Shown here piece after piece: positions 35,195-44,270 of a DNA stretch of 64,000 nt. Below the pieces are notes generated by a model, which searched no databases, was not told where the DNA came from, and saw nothing but the letters and a program-made list of their open reading frames with translations. The position numbers were made by a program, and so were the translations under genes. The stretch comes from Cornus controversa (lineage: Eukaryota > Streptophyta > Magnoliopsida > Cornales > Cornaceae): the NCBI GenBank assembly GCA_026545225.1, contig CM048848.1, positions 28,560,806 to 28,624,805 on the forward strand, read 5' to 3'. The number at the start of each line of letters is the position of its first letter. Position 1 is the first letter of the stretch.

Positions 35195-36040
35195 CTAGTC
35201 ATGCGTGCCATAATGAAGATCACGTGGAAAGGCAAGCTCGTCCTCATGGACTGCATACCCCTGTGACACAAGCAACTGATGAATAATGGTAGGGAATGGA
35301 AACTCCCAGTCACTTGCACTGTCTGGTGCCTTAGCCACAACTTTGGAATAGAATTTCTCCATCTGGCCCCAGACAATCTGTGGGAATGACAACCAATGCC
35401 CAAAATGTATAGCATATAAGGCTCTGAGGAACTCTTGACGTCTTTCGGTTTTATGTCCAATTGGACATACATTCTTGAGTAGCACAGCGTCAAGGAACCA
35501 TAAATGATTTGGCATTGAAGACTTTGAAGCTGCATTCCTTTTTGGCCCGAAAAATTGGTTGGCACACAATCGTGCAACCACATTGCCCACCGACAACTCG
35601 TCGGGTAAAGGAGTATAGCTATGAGATAAATCAACTGGGCATTCATGAGGACAACCCATGACAATGGCAATGGATGACATGTCCACTCGAACTATTGTTC
35701 CATCTATGGAAGAAGTAAGCACATCCCGCTCATCAGGTTTCGACATTAAGTTCTGATAAAATACCTTGACAAGCCTCGGGTAAATGGTAGATGAGAGTGG
35801 AACAAAAATGGATGCCGACCGACGACGACGGACGTCGGAAATCCCCCACCGTGTCTCGGGAAACATACCATAAAGTTCGGCTATGTCAAACGTTGTTTCG
35901 AAATTCAACGCCCTTGGATGCCATCTCTCTTGAATACCGTCTCGGCGAGATCGTGAAGAACCTGTGGTCGGATCATGCCTCGCTCGGTGAGGATTACGTG
36001 AACTTGAAGCATCTTGGTGACTTGCTCTCTTTGGTGCCAT
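35195..36040 (-). CDS. Athila-type env-like / putative plant transposon protein ORF
   Basis: 281 residues, uninterrupted. It has a basic Ser/Arg-rich N-terminus (residues 1-40, HRARHDPTTGSSRSRRD), then a globular part with LYGMFPETRWG, VDMSSIAIVMG, LCANQFFGPKRNAASKS and LYAIHFGHWLSFPQIVWG. The placement after pol and before the 3' LTR, and this motif series, fit the third ORF of Athila elements (often listed as putative plant transposon protein). That ORF is called env-like by position; its function is not established. I see no signal peptide or clear membrane segment in this part. The TATA box about 410 bp upstream could give it its own RNA. Confidence 0.75.
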   Translation of the reverse strand: MAPKRASHQDASSSRNPHRARHDPTTGSSRSRRDGIQERWHPRALNFETTFDIAELYGMFPETRWGISDVRRRRSASIFVPLSSTIYPRLVKVFYQNLMSKPDERDVLTSSIDGTIVRVDMSSIAIVMGCPHECPVDLSHSYTPLPDELSVGNVVARLCANQFFGPKRNAASKSSMPNHLWFLDAVLLKNVCPIGHKTERRQEFLRALYAIHFGHWLSFPQIVWGQMEKFYSKVVAKAPDSASDWEFPFPTIIHQLLVSQGYAVHEDELAFPRDLHYGTHD

Positions 36041-36448
36041 AGAAATAAAAAAAGTGTGGTTGAGGAATTAAATCGAACACTTGGTGCGCACAATTCTTTT
36101 GTATCCTTCAACCTCCTTTTTTCGACAATTTTTCCACCCAAATCGAACAAGTAATTGCACCAAATTGATCCCCCAAACTTGGTCTTCAAAAGCCCTCAAA
36201 AATATTTGAACAATTTCTTCAAGGAAAAACTTCACTTACTTTGATGTTTAACTTGAAAAAGTGTGAGCTTCCTTTGAGAACTAGTGATTTTTGATCCAAT
36301 TTGATGTTGAAGTTGATGTTGATCAATGTTGAATTCTTGTATAATAATCACTAATTGAAGAAATTAGTTTTCCGGATGATGTAGGACTTGAATTGGAGTT
36401 CAAAGAGGCTTCGGATGCAAGTAGTGGCAACATAGGAGGATAAGGAGT

Positions 36449-36459
36449 CTATTTATAGC
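36449..36459 (-). promoter_or_regulatory. Internal TATA box upstream of the env-like ORF
   Basis: On the minus strand GCTATAAATAGACTCC, a near-ideal plant TATA box, lies between pol and the env-like ORF, with TGGGCT/AAGCCCAT (site II-like) words and a palindrome just upstream. This suggests a separate promoter for the downstream ORF. It is an inference from sequence. Confidence 0.5.
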
Positions 36460-36490
36460 ATACACCTTCGGCCAGCCCACCCATGGGCTT

Positions 36491-36506
36491 GGGCGATCGA
36501 TCGCCC
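36491..36506. repeat. 16-bp perfect palindrome GGGCGATCGATCGCCC
   Basis: It reads the same on both strands and lies about 35-40 bp upstream of the internal TATA box. A related GGGGCGATCGATCCCC lies near 36538-36554, and CGCCCAAGGTCGACCGA-like words occur twice at 36580-36640. Confidence 0.9.
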
Positions 36507-36883
36507 ACCTGCTGGTGGGGATCCTTGAGAAAATGCATGGGGCGATCGATCCCCCTCCTGGAAGCTTGTTGGACCCTCCATCACCCAAGGTCGACCGAAC
36601 CTTGATAATTTTGAGTCTCCATCGCCCAAGGTCGACCGAGAGCACGATTTTTCATCCGTCTTGAGTCCAAATACCTCGGTACACCTCTTGGCATCCTCCG
36701 GAAGCAACTTATACATCAAAAACTCAAAGAAAAAACATTAAAACGCAACTAGAATTGAAAGAAAAAGTAAGAAAACTAAAACTAAAACTTAGAATCAAAG
36801 AAAACTAAAGAAATTAAAGGATAGAAATACATACAAAACCTATAATTTAACATCCGTAGGAGACGATTGACTCTCCGAAGGGA

Positions 36884-37927
36884 TTAAGTCGGATAGACGG
36901 GATCCGTCAAGTCAACGGACTCCACGTCTCTTCTTGGCACACATCCTTCCACACAATGTTTCAACCTTTGGCCATTAACCTTCATCAAAGTAGTTTCAAA
37001 CAATTGCTCATCCGGGAATGAGTCTCGAATAGGTAATGCACCGAATACCGGCTCAGACTCGATTCGAGATAAATGATCCGCTACCACATTCTCCGTCCCC
37101 TTTTTGTCTTTTATTTCCAAATCAAATTATTGCAATAATAAAATTCACCGAATAAGACGCGGTTTGGTTTCTTTCTTTGCCAATAAGTGTCTCAATGCTG
37201 CATGATCAGAGTAGACAACCACCTTGGACTCCAATAAATAAGAACAAAATTTGTCCAAGGCAAACACTACAGCTAGAAGCTCTTTCTCTGTGGTTGTATA
37301 ATTGAGTTGGGCATCAGAGAGAGTCTTACTAGCATAGTAGATGACATGTGGTCGTTTCTCTTCTCTCTGTCCCAACACGGCTCCTACTGCATAATCAGAG
37401 GCATCAAACATGATTTCAAAAGGTATAGCCCATTTTGGAGACTGCATAATTGGTGCAAAGGATAACAGAAATCGAAGCTTTTCAAAAGCTTTCACACAAT
37501 CTTCATCAAAGATAAAGGGGACATCTTTAGATAACAAATGGCATAATGGTCGAGCCACTTTACTGAAATCCTTGATGAATCTTCTATAGAACCCGGCATG
37601 GCCTAAGAAAGATCGAACTTGCCTTACCAAAGTTGGATGAGGCAGAGTTGCAATTAGGTCGATCTTTGCTTTATCAACTTCAATGCCCCTCTCTGAAACA
37701 ATACGGCCCAATACAATACCTTCTTTCACCATAAAGTGGCTCTTCTCCCAGCTAAGTACCAGATTCCGTTCTCGGCACCTTTGAAGCACAAGTGATAAAT
37801 TGCTCAAACAATGTTCAAAAGATGATCCAAAAACAGAGAAGTCATCCATAAACACCTCCAAGAATTTTTCCACCACAGCATTAGGCACAATATTGTTGTC
37901 CTCATTATTACCACGCACACCAGCCAT
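36884..37927 (-). pseudogene. Chimeric Athila pol: gag N-terminus, RT, RNase H, integrase tail
   Basis: The ORF of 260 residues from 37927 begins MAGVRGNNEDNN, which looks like a gag N-terminus. At about residue 18 it continues as the RT core with VEKFLEVFMDDFSVFG (FMDD catalytic site) and RNase H (VIYYASKTLSDAQLNYTTTE, VVYSDHAALRHLL). Two nonsense codons (TGA at about 37144, TAA at about 37125) then interrupt an otherwise continuous frame: KGTENVVADHLSRIES, then FPDEQLFE joined at about 36995 to LMKVNGQRLKHCVEG, which is integrase C-terminal sequence. The rest of gag, protease, N-terminal RT and the integrase core are missing. Both junctions keep the frame. Confidence 0.8.
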
Positions 37928-37979
37928 GGCATCAATATTCTCTTCCTCTTGCTCAATGGTATGGTGATTGAAGTACCGG

Positions 37980-38195
37980 AAAAGAAAAAAAAATAAAAAT
38001 AAATTAGATTAGTAGCAAAAATAAAATTCTAAACTAAAAAAACAAATAAAAAAAATTAAAACAAAACAAATTAGTACTACAAAAAGAAAAAAAAATAAAA
38101 AAATAAAATAAAATAAAATAAAATAAAAGAAAAAAAAATTCCTAAACTAAAAATCCAATTAGAACTAATTCTAAAAATCCAAACAATCAAATAGA
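37980..38195. repeat. A-rich low-complexity leader of the Athila element
   Basis: Runs of A and (AAAAT)n between the primer site and the first ORF (T-rich on the sense, minus, strand). A long low-complexity leader; no gene. Confidence 0.7.
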
Positions 38196-38197
38196 CA

Positions 38198-38221
38198 GTC
38201 CCCGGCAACGGCGCCAAAAAT
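38198..38221 (-). other. Primer-binding site of the Athila element
   Basis: On the minus strand TTTTTGGCGCCGTTGCCGGG follows the 5' LTR. This is the common primer site of Athila-like plant elements. Confidence 0.85.
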
Positions 38222-39656
38222 TGATTCGTGTGTGAGTGTGACTCAAAAAGTATATCAATTAAAAATTACCACACTTCGCAATAGAACGAATTCCTTGTAG
38301 AATAGGGCTATCGAAAGGAATGGGTGTCGAACCTCAGGGACTGTGGTCTGATTGAGTTGAATTATTAGGACTAATTCTAATTAAATTTAAAAGAAATAAA
38401 TTCTGATTTTTAATTCTAAATTAACTAATGAAGCAATTGAACAAAAGCAAGAAAAACTAAGGAGTGTAGAGAATATAAGATAAGTCTAGGGTAATTGATT
38501 TCACCACTAACTTCACAATCAATAGTCAATTGAACTAACTATGGGGCATCATATCATGCATCAGTGGTGTTGGTGGCTACAAGCTCACCTCCATCCGTCA
38601 AGAAGATAACATATGATTAAGGCTAAGTCATGGACTATCTTCGATTATCATGGGCCATCTGCCTAACTACTTTAATCTAGGGTGCAGTATGGTTCATCTT
38701 CTCTAGGCATAATCCATCAAAGCTTTTAATGATATATTCAATAAAAACTATTGTGTAATAATCACTCTCATGATCACAGAAAATAAGAGGGACGAGTTCA
38801 ATAACAACAATCAAGTATCTAAGACAAGATAAGAAATCATTGAAACTGAATTTATAAGACTTTTATTGCTCAATTCTATAAGAAGAATCCTCTAAATTAC
38901 ACAATCTATGAATGAATACAAAAATCCCCAATAATTAGAACAATCAAACCAGTGATGTTTAGTTAGGGCTCCATCAGAACCCTGGTGGCTGAACTAGCCG
39001 CTCATGATACGCCTTGTTCTCCAATGATTCTCCACTCCAGAAGCTCTTCAAAGCTGCTGCCAAGCCTCCTCAATACAGCCCTAATTTGTCACTTTAAATA
39101 ACCAAGAGAATACATCAAAGTCCTAATCCAATTAGGAATTAATTAGGTTTTCCCGCAGCACTAATCAGGTGGGTTTTTTCTGTTAATTTCGGCCCAACTT
39201 TTGACCCACTAGAAATCCGATTTACGGAATTTTCATGAAATACAAAAGTGTGCAGAATCAAATTTTGTTCAAACTCACGCGAGAATTATGTCGATTTGAG
39301 GCTCAAAAATAATACTTCTGGTCCGTTTTCCAAAACTGGATTAAGACTGTATTATGCGCAGATTTGGGCTTCAGGCCCGAAACCTTCTTAAGCAGTTGTA
39401 ATTCTCTTGGACCTCTTTCTTGGGCTGATTTGAGTTGAAATAAATGGTTGAGTGAATCTCCTTGATGTAGGCTTCATCTCACCATCTTGGATGTCTTCTT
39501 TAAAAACCCAAAAGCACGGTTTTAACTGAAATAATCATTAAGGCCCTGAAAATACAGAAAATACTAAAACAAAGTAAAATCAAAAAATAATCTATCACTA
39601 AGAGAATAAAATACATAAGCTAAGAGGCTAGAATGCGTAACATTCAACGCCTATCA
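38222..39656 (-). repeat. 5' LTR of the Athila element
   Basis: 1435 bp, the partner of 31704-33138. Its outer end CCTATCA is followed by GCATT, the target duplication. Confidence 0.95.
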
Positions 39657-39661
39657 GCATT

Positions 39662-40245
39662 CAAGTTTCTGGAGTCGATTGGGACATTTGAGTGGGTCGT
39701 CATACCTTTTGGCTTGAAAAATGCTAGGGCCATCTACCAGAGGGCAATGAACGTCATATTCCACGATATGATTGGCTAGTTCATGGAAGTTTATATAGAT
39801 GACGTGGTGGTAAAATCATCAGCTAAAATGCAGCACCTGATACATGCTAGGGCCACCTTTGAGAGAATGCAAGCTCTCAAGTTGAAGATGAATTTTTTTA
39901 ATTAAATGTGCTTTTGGAGTATCAGTTGGAAATTTCTTGGAATTTCTGGTGCATCAATGAGGTGTAGAGGTTGATCAAAATAAGGCCAAGGCGATCATGA
40001 ATGTCATGGTACCCAGTAATAAGAAACAGCTTCAATGGTTCATCAGCTAAATAAAGTTTCGAAGACGCTTCATCTATAATTGTGCTGGGAAGATCGACAC
40101 ATTTTCTCCTCTATTAAAACTAAAGGCTCAGGAGGAGTTCGTATGGGACAAGAAACACCAACAGGCATTCAAAAAAATAAAGGAATATTTGGCCAATCCA
40201 CTAGTTGTGATGTCCCCAAGGTGAAAGTGGTCGTTAAAACTTTAT
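39662..40245 (+). pseudogene. Reverse transcriptase, continued after the Athila insertion
   Basis: It resumes with FEWVVIPFGLKNARAIYQRA and then YIDDVVVKS (catalytic YxDD, about 39793-39819) and MQALKLKMN. Frameshifts follow toward the RNase H. Confidence 0.88.
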
Positions 40246-41025
40246 GTGTCAGTAGCTGAGGAGTCAGTCGAAAGCATGTTGGCCCAAGATAATGAGTTGG
40301 GAAATGTGCAGGCCTTCTATTATCTGAGTAGAGTTCTTTCCTCAGTCGAGTATAGATACACGTTAATCAAGAAATTATGTCTAGCCTTGTACTTTTTTGC
40401 TATGAAGCTCAGGGTGTACATGTTACCAGTATTAGTTAATGTAATTTTCCAAACCAACCTTATCAGATACAAGTTGTCGAGGCCTTTGATCACAGGCCGA
40501 ATAGGCAAGTGGTCAATTGCCTTGATGGAGTTCAACTTTGTCTATATCCTGCAAAAATCAGTCAAGGGTAGGGCATTGGCCGAGTTCTTAGTTGACCACC
40601 CATCGGCTGACATCGATCCATACACTTTAGATGAACTAGAATTGGCAACCCTGTTAATAACTCCTTGGATATTGATGTTTAACGGTTCCAGTACCAGCGA
40701 CGGTGCCAGAGCAAGAATAATGATCATCTCCCCAAACGGGAAAAGGATAGCATTTTCTTTCTTCTTGGATTTCAAGTGCTCTAATAACCAAGCAGAACAT
40801 GAGGTTGTGATTATTGGCTTGGAAATCATGTTAGAAATGTCAGTTAGAGATGTACATATATTGGGAGATTCGAGTCTGTTTCTTAGCCAAATATCAAAAG
40901 ATTTTCAGTGCCTAGCCTGGCAGTTAAGGCAATTTTATTCATTAGCCCTGCAATTAGTGGAACAATTTGTCAAGCTAGAATATCAGCCAAGAGAATTTAA
41001 CAAAGAGGTGAATGATCTAGCCTAG
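40246..41025 (+). pseudogene. RNase H plus second RNase H of the Tat element
   Basis: 259 codons open. The first RNase H: FYYLSRVLSSVEYRYTLIKK and a connection with LITGRIGKWSIALMEFNF. The second starts at MFNGSSTSDGARARIMIISP (about residue 145) and continues CSNNQAEHEVVIIGLEIM and ILGDSSLFLSQI. Tandem RNase H domains are diagnostic of plant Tat elements. The Asp usually found in the first strand (F-x-D-G-S) is Asn here, so the second domain may be inactive. Confidence 0.85.
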
Positions 41026-41180
41026 ATAGCCTCAGTGGTAAGGGTCCAGAATGGTTGACCAAGAGGCTGATCAGAGTATCACGAAGAAACCTCCCTTAGG
41101 CAGAGGGAAGAAATGCAACTACGATTGATACATTTGTGGTAGATATCGACACATTAGAAGTCAATGATTAGACATACCCT

Positions 41181-42170
41181 TTGATTAATTTTCTAAAGAA
41201 TCCTAGTCAGCCTGTGGATAGGAAGGTCAGAAGAAAGGCCGTGAGGTACTTGTTACTGGCTGACAATCTCTATAAGAAGAGTGCAAAAGATGGACTATTG
41301 CTCCAATGCATCAATAAGACAGAATCCTTAAGAATTCTGGCTGAGGTCCACGAAAGCACTTGTGGAGCTCATCAAGCAGGGATCAAAATACGTTGTCTAA
41401 TTAGAAGGTACGAGTATCATTGGCCAGGAATCTTAAAGAATGTATAAAATATGCTAAAGGTTACAATGCCTGCCAAAAGTATAGGCTAATTCAAAGGGTC
41501 CCTGCCAGGGAAATGCAATTGATTATTAAACTGTGGCCATTTAGAAGATGGGCCATGGATCTTATTGGCAAAATGAATCCACCTTTAGTAGGTGGACATC
41601 ATTGGATCAATGTGGCTATGGATTATTTTACCAAATAGGGAGAGGTTGTGGCTTATCAGTCAGTGCACCAGTAGGTAGTGATCAATTTTATTAAGAAACA
41701 TATTTTTCATCATTTTAGCCTTCCTGAGTCTATTGTGGTTGATAATGGAACTGTATTCAAAGTAGTAGAGATACTAGCCTATAGAGAGGAAATGAAGGTT
41801 AAAATGGTAACATCGATGCCTTATTACACCCAAGGTAATGGGCAGGCTAAGGCTTTGAACAAAGTGCTCATTGAGATTATTGAGAAGATGATTGATGAAA
41901 TGCCAAAGTTGTGGCAATAGTCATTATCAGAGGCCTTTGGGGCTTACAGGAGTTCCAAAAGGACAAGTACAGGGGTTAGTTCGTACTTATTAGCATATGA
42001 ACATGATATTATTCTTCGTATAGAATTGAATGTACAATTGACCAGGGTTGTATTGCAGTAGAACTTACAACCAGTGATTACAATCTCGCTATGCTAATCG
42101 AGCTGGAGGACTTGGATGATATACGTTTGAATGCTTTAGATCAGATCAGAGCCCACAAGCGAAAAGTGAT
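41181..42170 (+). pseudogene. Integrase of the Tat element, N-terminal and core
   Basis: Zinc finger: EVHESTCGAHQAG with YAKGYNACQKY. Core: RWAMDLIGK (first Asp), VVDNGTVF (second Asp) and YTQGNGQAKALNK, where the catalytic Glu of the usual GQAE is Lys (AAG, about 41850). The frame changes near 41430 and has stops at 41636 and 41918. It is interrupted at 42170 by a solo LTR. Confidence 0.88.
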
Positions 42171-43693
42171 TGATAAGTAATGAATGTTGCGTATTCAATG
42201 CCCCTAAAATTATATGAATTAGTCTCTTAGTAATATTTATTTCTTATTTTTATTAATAATTTTAATCTTTTTTATGATTTTAGGTGATTAAGGGTAATTC
42301 TGATTAATAATGGTGAAATTGGGCTATAGATGGTGCTCATTTAGTAAGAAGCTGAAGCTTGACCCATGAGAGATATGTTTATATTGAAGATCCAAACTAA
42401 ATGGACTAAAGAAATGGGCTGGAAATGAATTTAAATGAAGAAAATGAGCACGGGCCTATTCACATTGAAGATTGGCCCAATTCAGGCCTAAAAAGTTCTG
42501 GATCTATTTTGGTATTCAGACCATAACTCTGTACACGATTGTCAAAAATGACCCAAACTTCTTATTGGTTGAAGAAAATTTGATTATGTACAATTTCATA
42601 TTTCACAAAAATTTCCTAAAACGGACGTTTTCAACTACTTTCTGCCCTATTTGTGCAGCTGCCACTTTTTGGGCGAAAATGCCACTTTGTGAGGCGCAAG
42701 TACCATTTTCTTATGCGCACTCGCCACTTTGGGGAGGCCAAGTGTCCCATTGGTTTTGTTTCGTAAAGTAAAACGGTGAAATGGGGGAGAAAACTAGGTA
42801 TTCTGGAGGGGAAAAATACATAGAGATAGACAGAGGCGATTCGTGACGATTACAGGTGAGAAGATAACGATTTCATAATCGTTCAAGCCTAGACCTCCAA
42901 TCATGAGCGGCTAAACACAATTCTGGGGAAGTGATGTAAGCCTAACCTGTCTTTCAATGTTTTAAATTGTATATTAATTTGGGAACGCTTTAATTTGTGC
43001 ATTGATTGTATAACCAAGACATAAACAATAACTGTGCTGTTGGTTTTGATTTGAATAGATTATTTCATTGCATATTTACTTTTGTTCTTGTAGATGAATG
43101 CAAGTTTGCAGTGATTAGGGTTTGGTTCTTTTCAAATTCTATGATTTTGTTAAGACAGGTTATACAATAGTTTTCATAGATCATTCAATTTAGAGTTTTT
43201 ATAATTCGTACTAAGCGAATATGGGTTATCAAATCATTAGTTAGTCAGATGTATAGGCCATGCTAAGTGAAGACGAGTTATGCTTAATTGTATGTTGAAT
43301 GAATTATCTTGATCGAATTGAATTGGGCTTGTAGCCATTTTTTTCTGGATGCATAGATTAAACATCCCAAATTAGTACAATTGTCATTGTTAGAGGTTAG
43401 TGGTGAAGTCAATTCCCAGGACTCTCTCTCTCTCTCCAGGATCTATCATTTATTTATGTCGTTTAATTTTAACATTTTAATTAAAAACAAAACAAATTCT
43501 TTTTAAATTAAATTAAACAAGGTCCTGATAGTTTAACAACGAAACCAACGTAGTCTCTGTGGGTTCGACCCCTACTCACCAGTTTACTAATTTTAGTAGA
43601 GTATTTGCTGGTTTTATAAATTCTCTTTTGTCGAAGTATAAAACAACAACGACACTATTACATAATATTTTATCGCGTTTTGCACATCGAACA
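42171..43693 (+). mobile_element. Solo LTR, Athila type, in the integrase
   Basis: TGATAAGTAATG...CACATCGAACA, 1523 bp. It is flanked by GTGAT (42166-42170) and GTTAT (43694-43698), a target duplication with one mismatch. The integrase reading continues directly across (KRKV before, TVMKAYNKR after). The start and end text is alike in layout to the Athila LTRs (AATGTTGCGTATTCAATGCC, and GTGGGTTCGACCCCTAC near the end). It holds a CT-rich run near 43420-43440. No interior remains. Confidence 0.85.
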
Positions 43694-43969
43694 GTTATGA
43701 AGGCCTACAACAAAAGAGTTAAGTCAAAGTCATTTACTGAAGGTGACCTAGTATGAAAAGTGGTCTTGCTAGTTGGGAGACATGATAGAGTCTATGGTAA
43801 ATGGTCCACAACTTGTGATGGTCCTTACTTGGCTCATGAGATTATTAATCAAGGTGCATACAAATTGAAAGACATGAATGGAGAAGTACTTCCCAGGCCG
43901 GTCAATGACATTTACTTAAAGGAATATCGACCAACTATATTTGAGCAGCTAGAAGAGAAGTCTAGCTAG
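43694..43969 (+). pseudogene. Integrase C-terminus of the Tat element
   Basis: AYNKRVKSKSFTEGDLV, a stop, then KWSTTCDGPYLAHEI and GAYKLKDMNGEVLPRPVN, ending near YLKEYRPT. This is the DNA-binding tail typical of Ty3/gypsy integrase. Confidence 0.85.
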
Positions 43970-44270
43970 GCCACTTGACCTACCTACATATAGCATAGTT
44001 ATGAAATCACTAAGAGAAATAAGTGCGTAATATAGGTTTAAATTTTTTCCTATTTTCTTATTTAATTTTATTCCTTTTAGTTTTGCATTTTTGTTGTGTC
44101 TTTGTGCTTGATAATGAGTGTTTTTTCTTAGATACCCAAAAGTACCATGTGAAAAATGTTATCAGTTACAGCCTACAGTTCATAAAACTACAAAGTTTTC
44201 CTTGGAAATAATCCAATCAATCTTTATAGTGCATCAAACTTTGACCTCATGTTATCCTAGAAGAGATTGG
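43970..44270 (+). other. Spacer between pol and the antisense ORF
   Basis: AT-rich, no gene. Sense and antisense transcripts of the Tat element would converge here. Confidence 0.5.

Larger units (their letters stand above)
31704..39656 (-). mobile_element. Athila-lineage LTR retrotransposon, internally deleted
   Basis: 7953 bp with two 1435-bp LTRs and a perfect target duplication GCATT (31699-31703 and 39657-39661). In minus orientation the order is LTR, primer site, a short chimeric gag/RT/RNase H/integrase-tail ORF, a spacer with TATA box and palindrome, the env-like ORF, a polypurine tract and LTR. I counted about 17 differences between the LTRs (about 1.2%), so it is young. Most of gag, PR, part of RT and the IN core are absent, so it is non-autonomous. 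Confidence 0.93.

Noticed and set aside
35188..35670. 160-codon frame overlapping the env-like ORF
   Set aside because: Same strand, shifted frame, no recognisable motif; it is a shadow of the 281-codon ORF at 35195-36040.
31704..39656. Endogenous virus with a functional envelope
   Set aside because: The third ORF is env-like only by position; I see no signal peptide or convincing fusion/transmembrane layout in it, and gag-pol is deleted.
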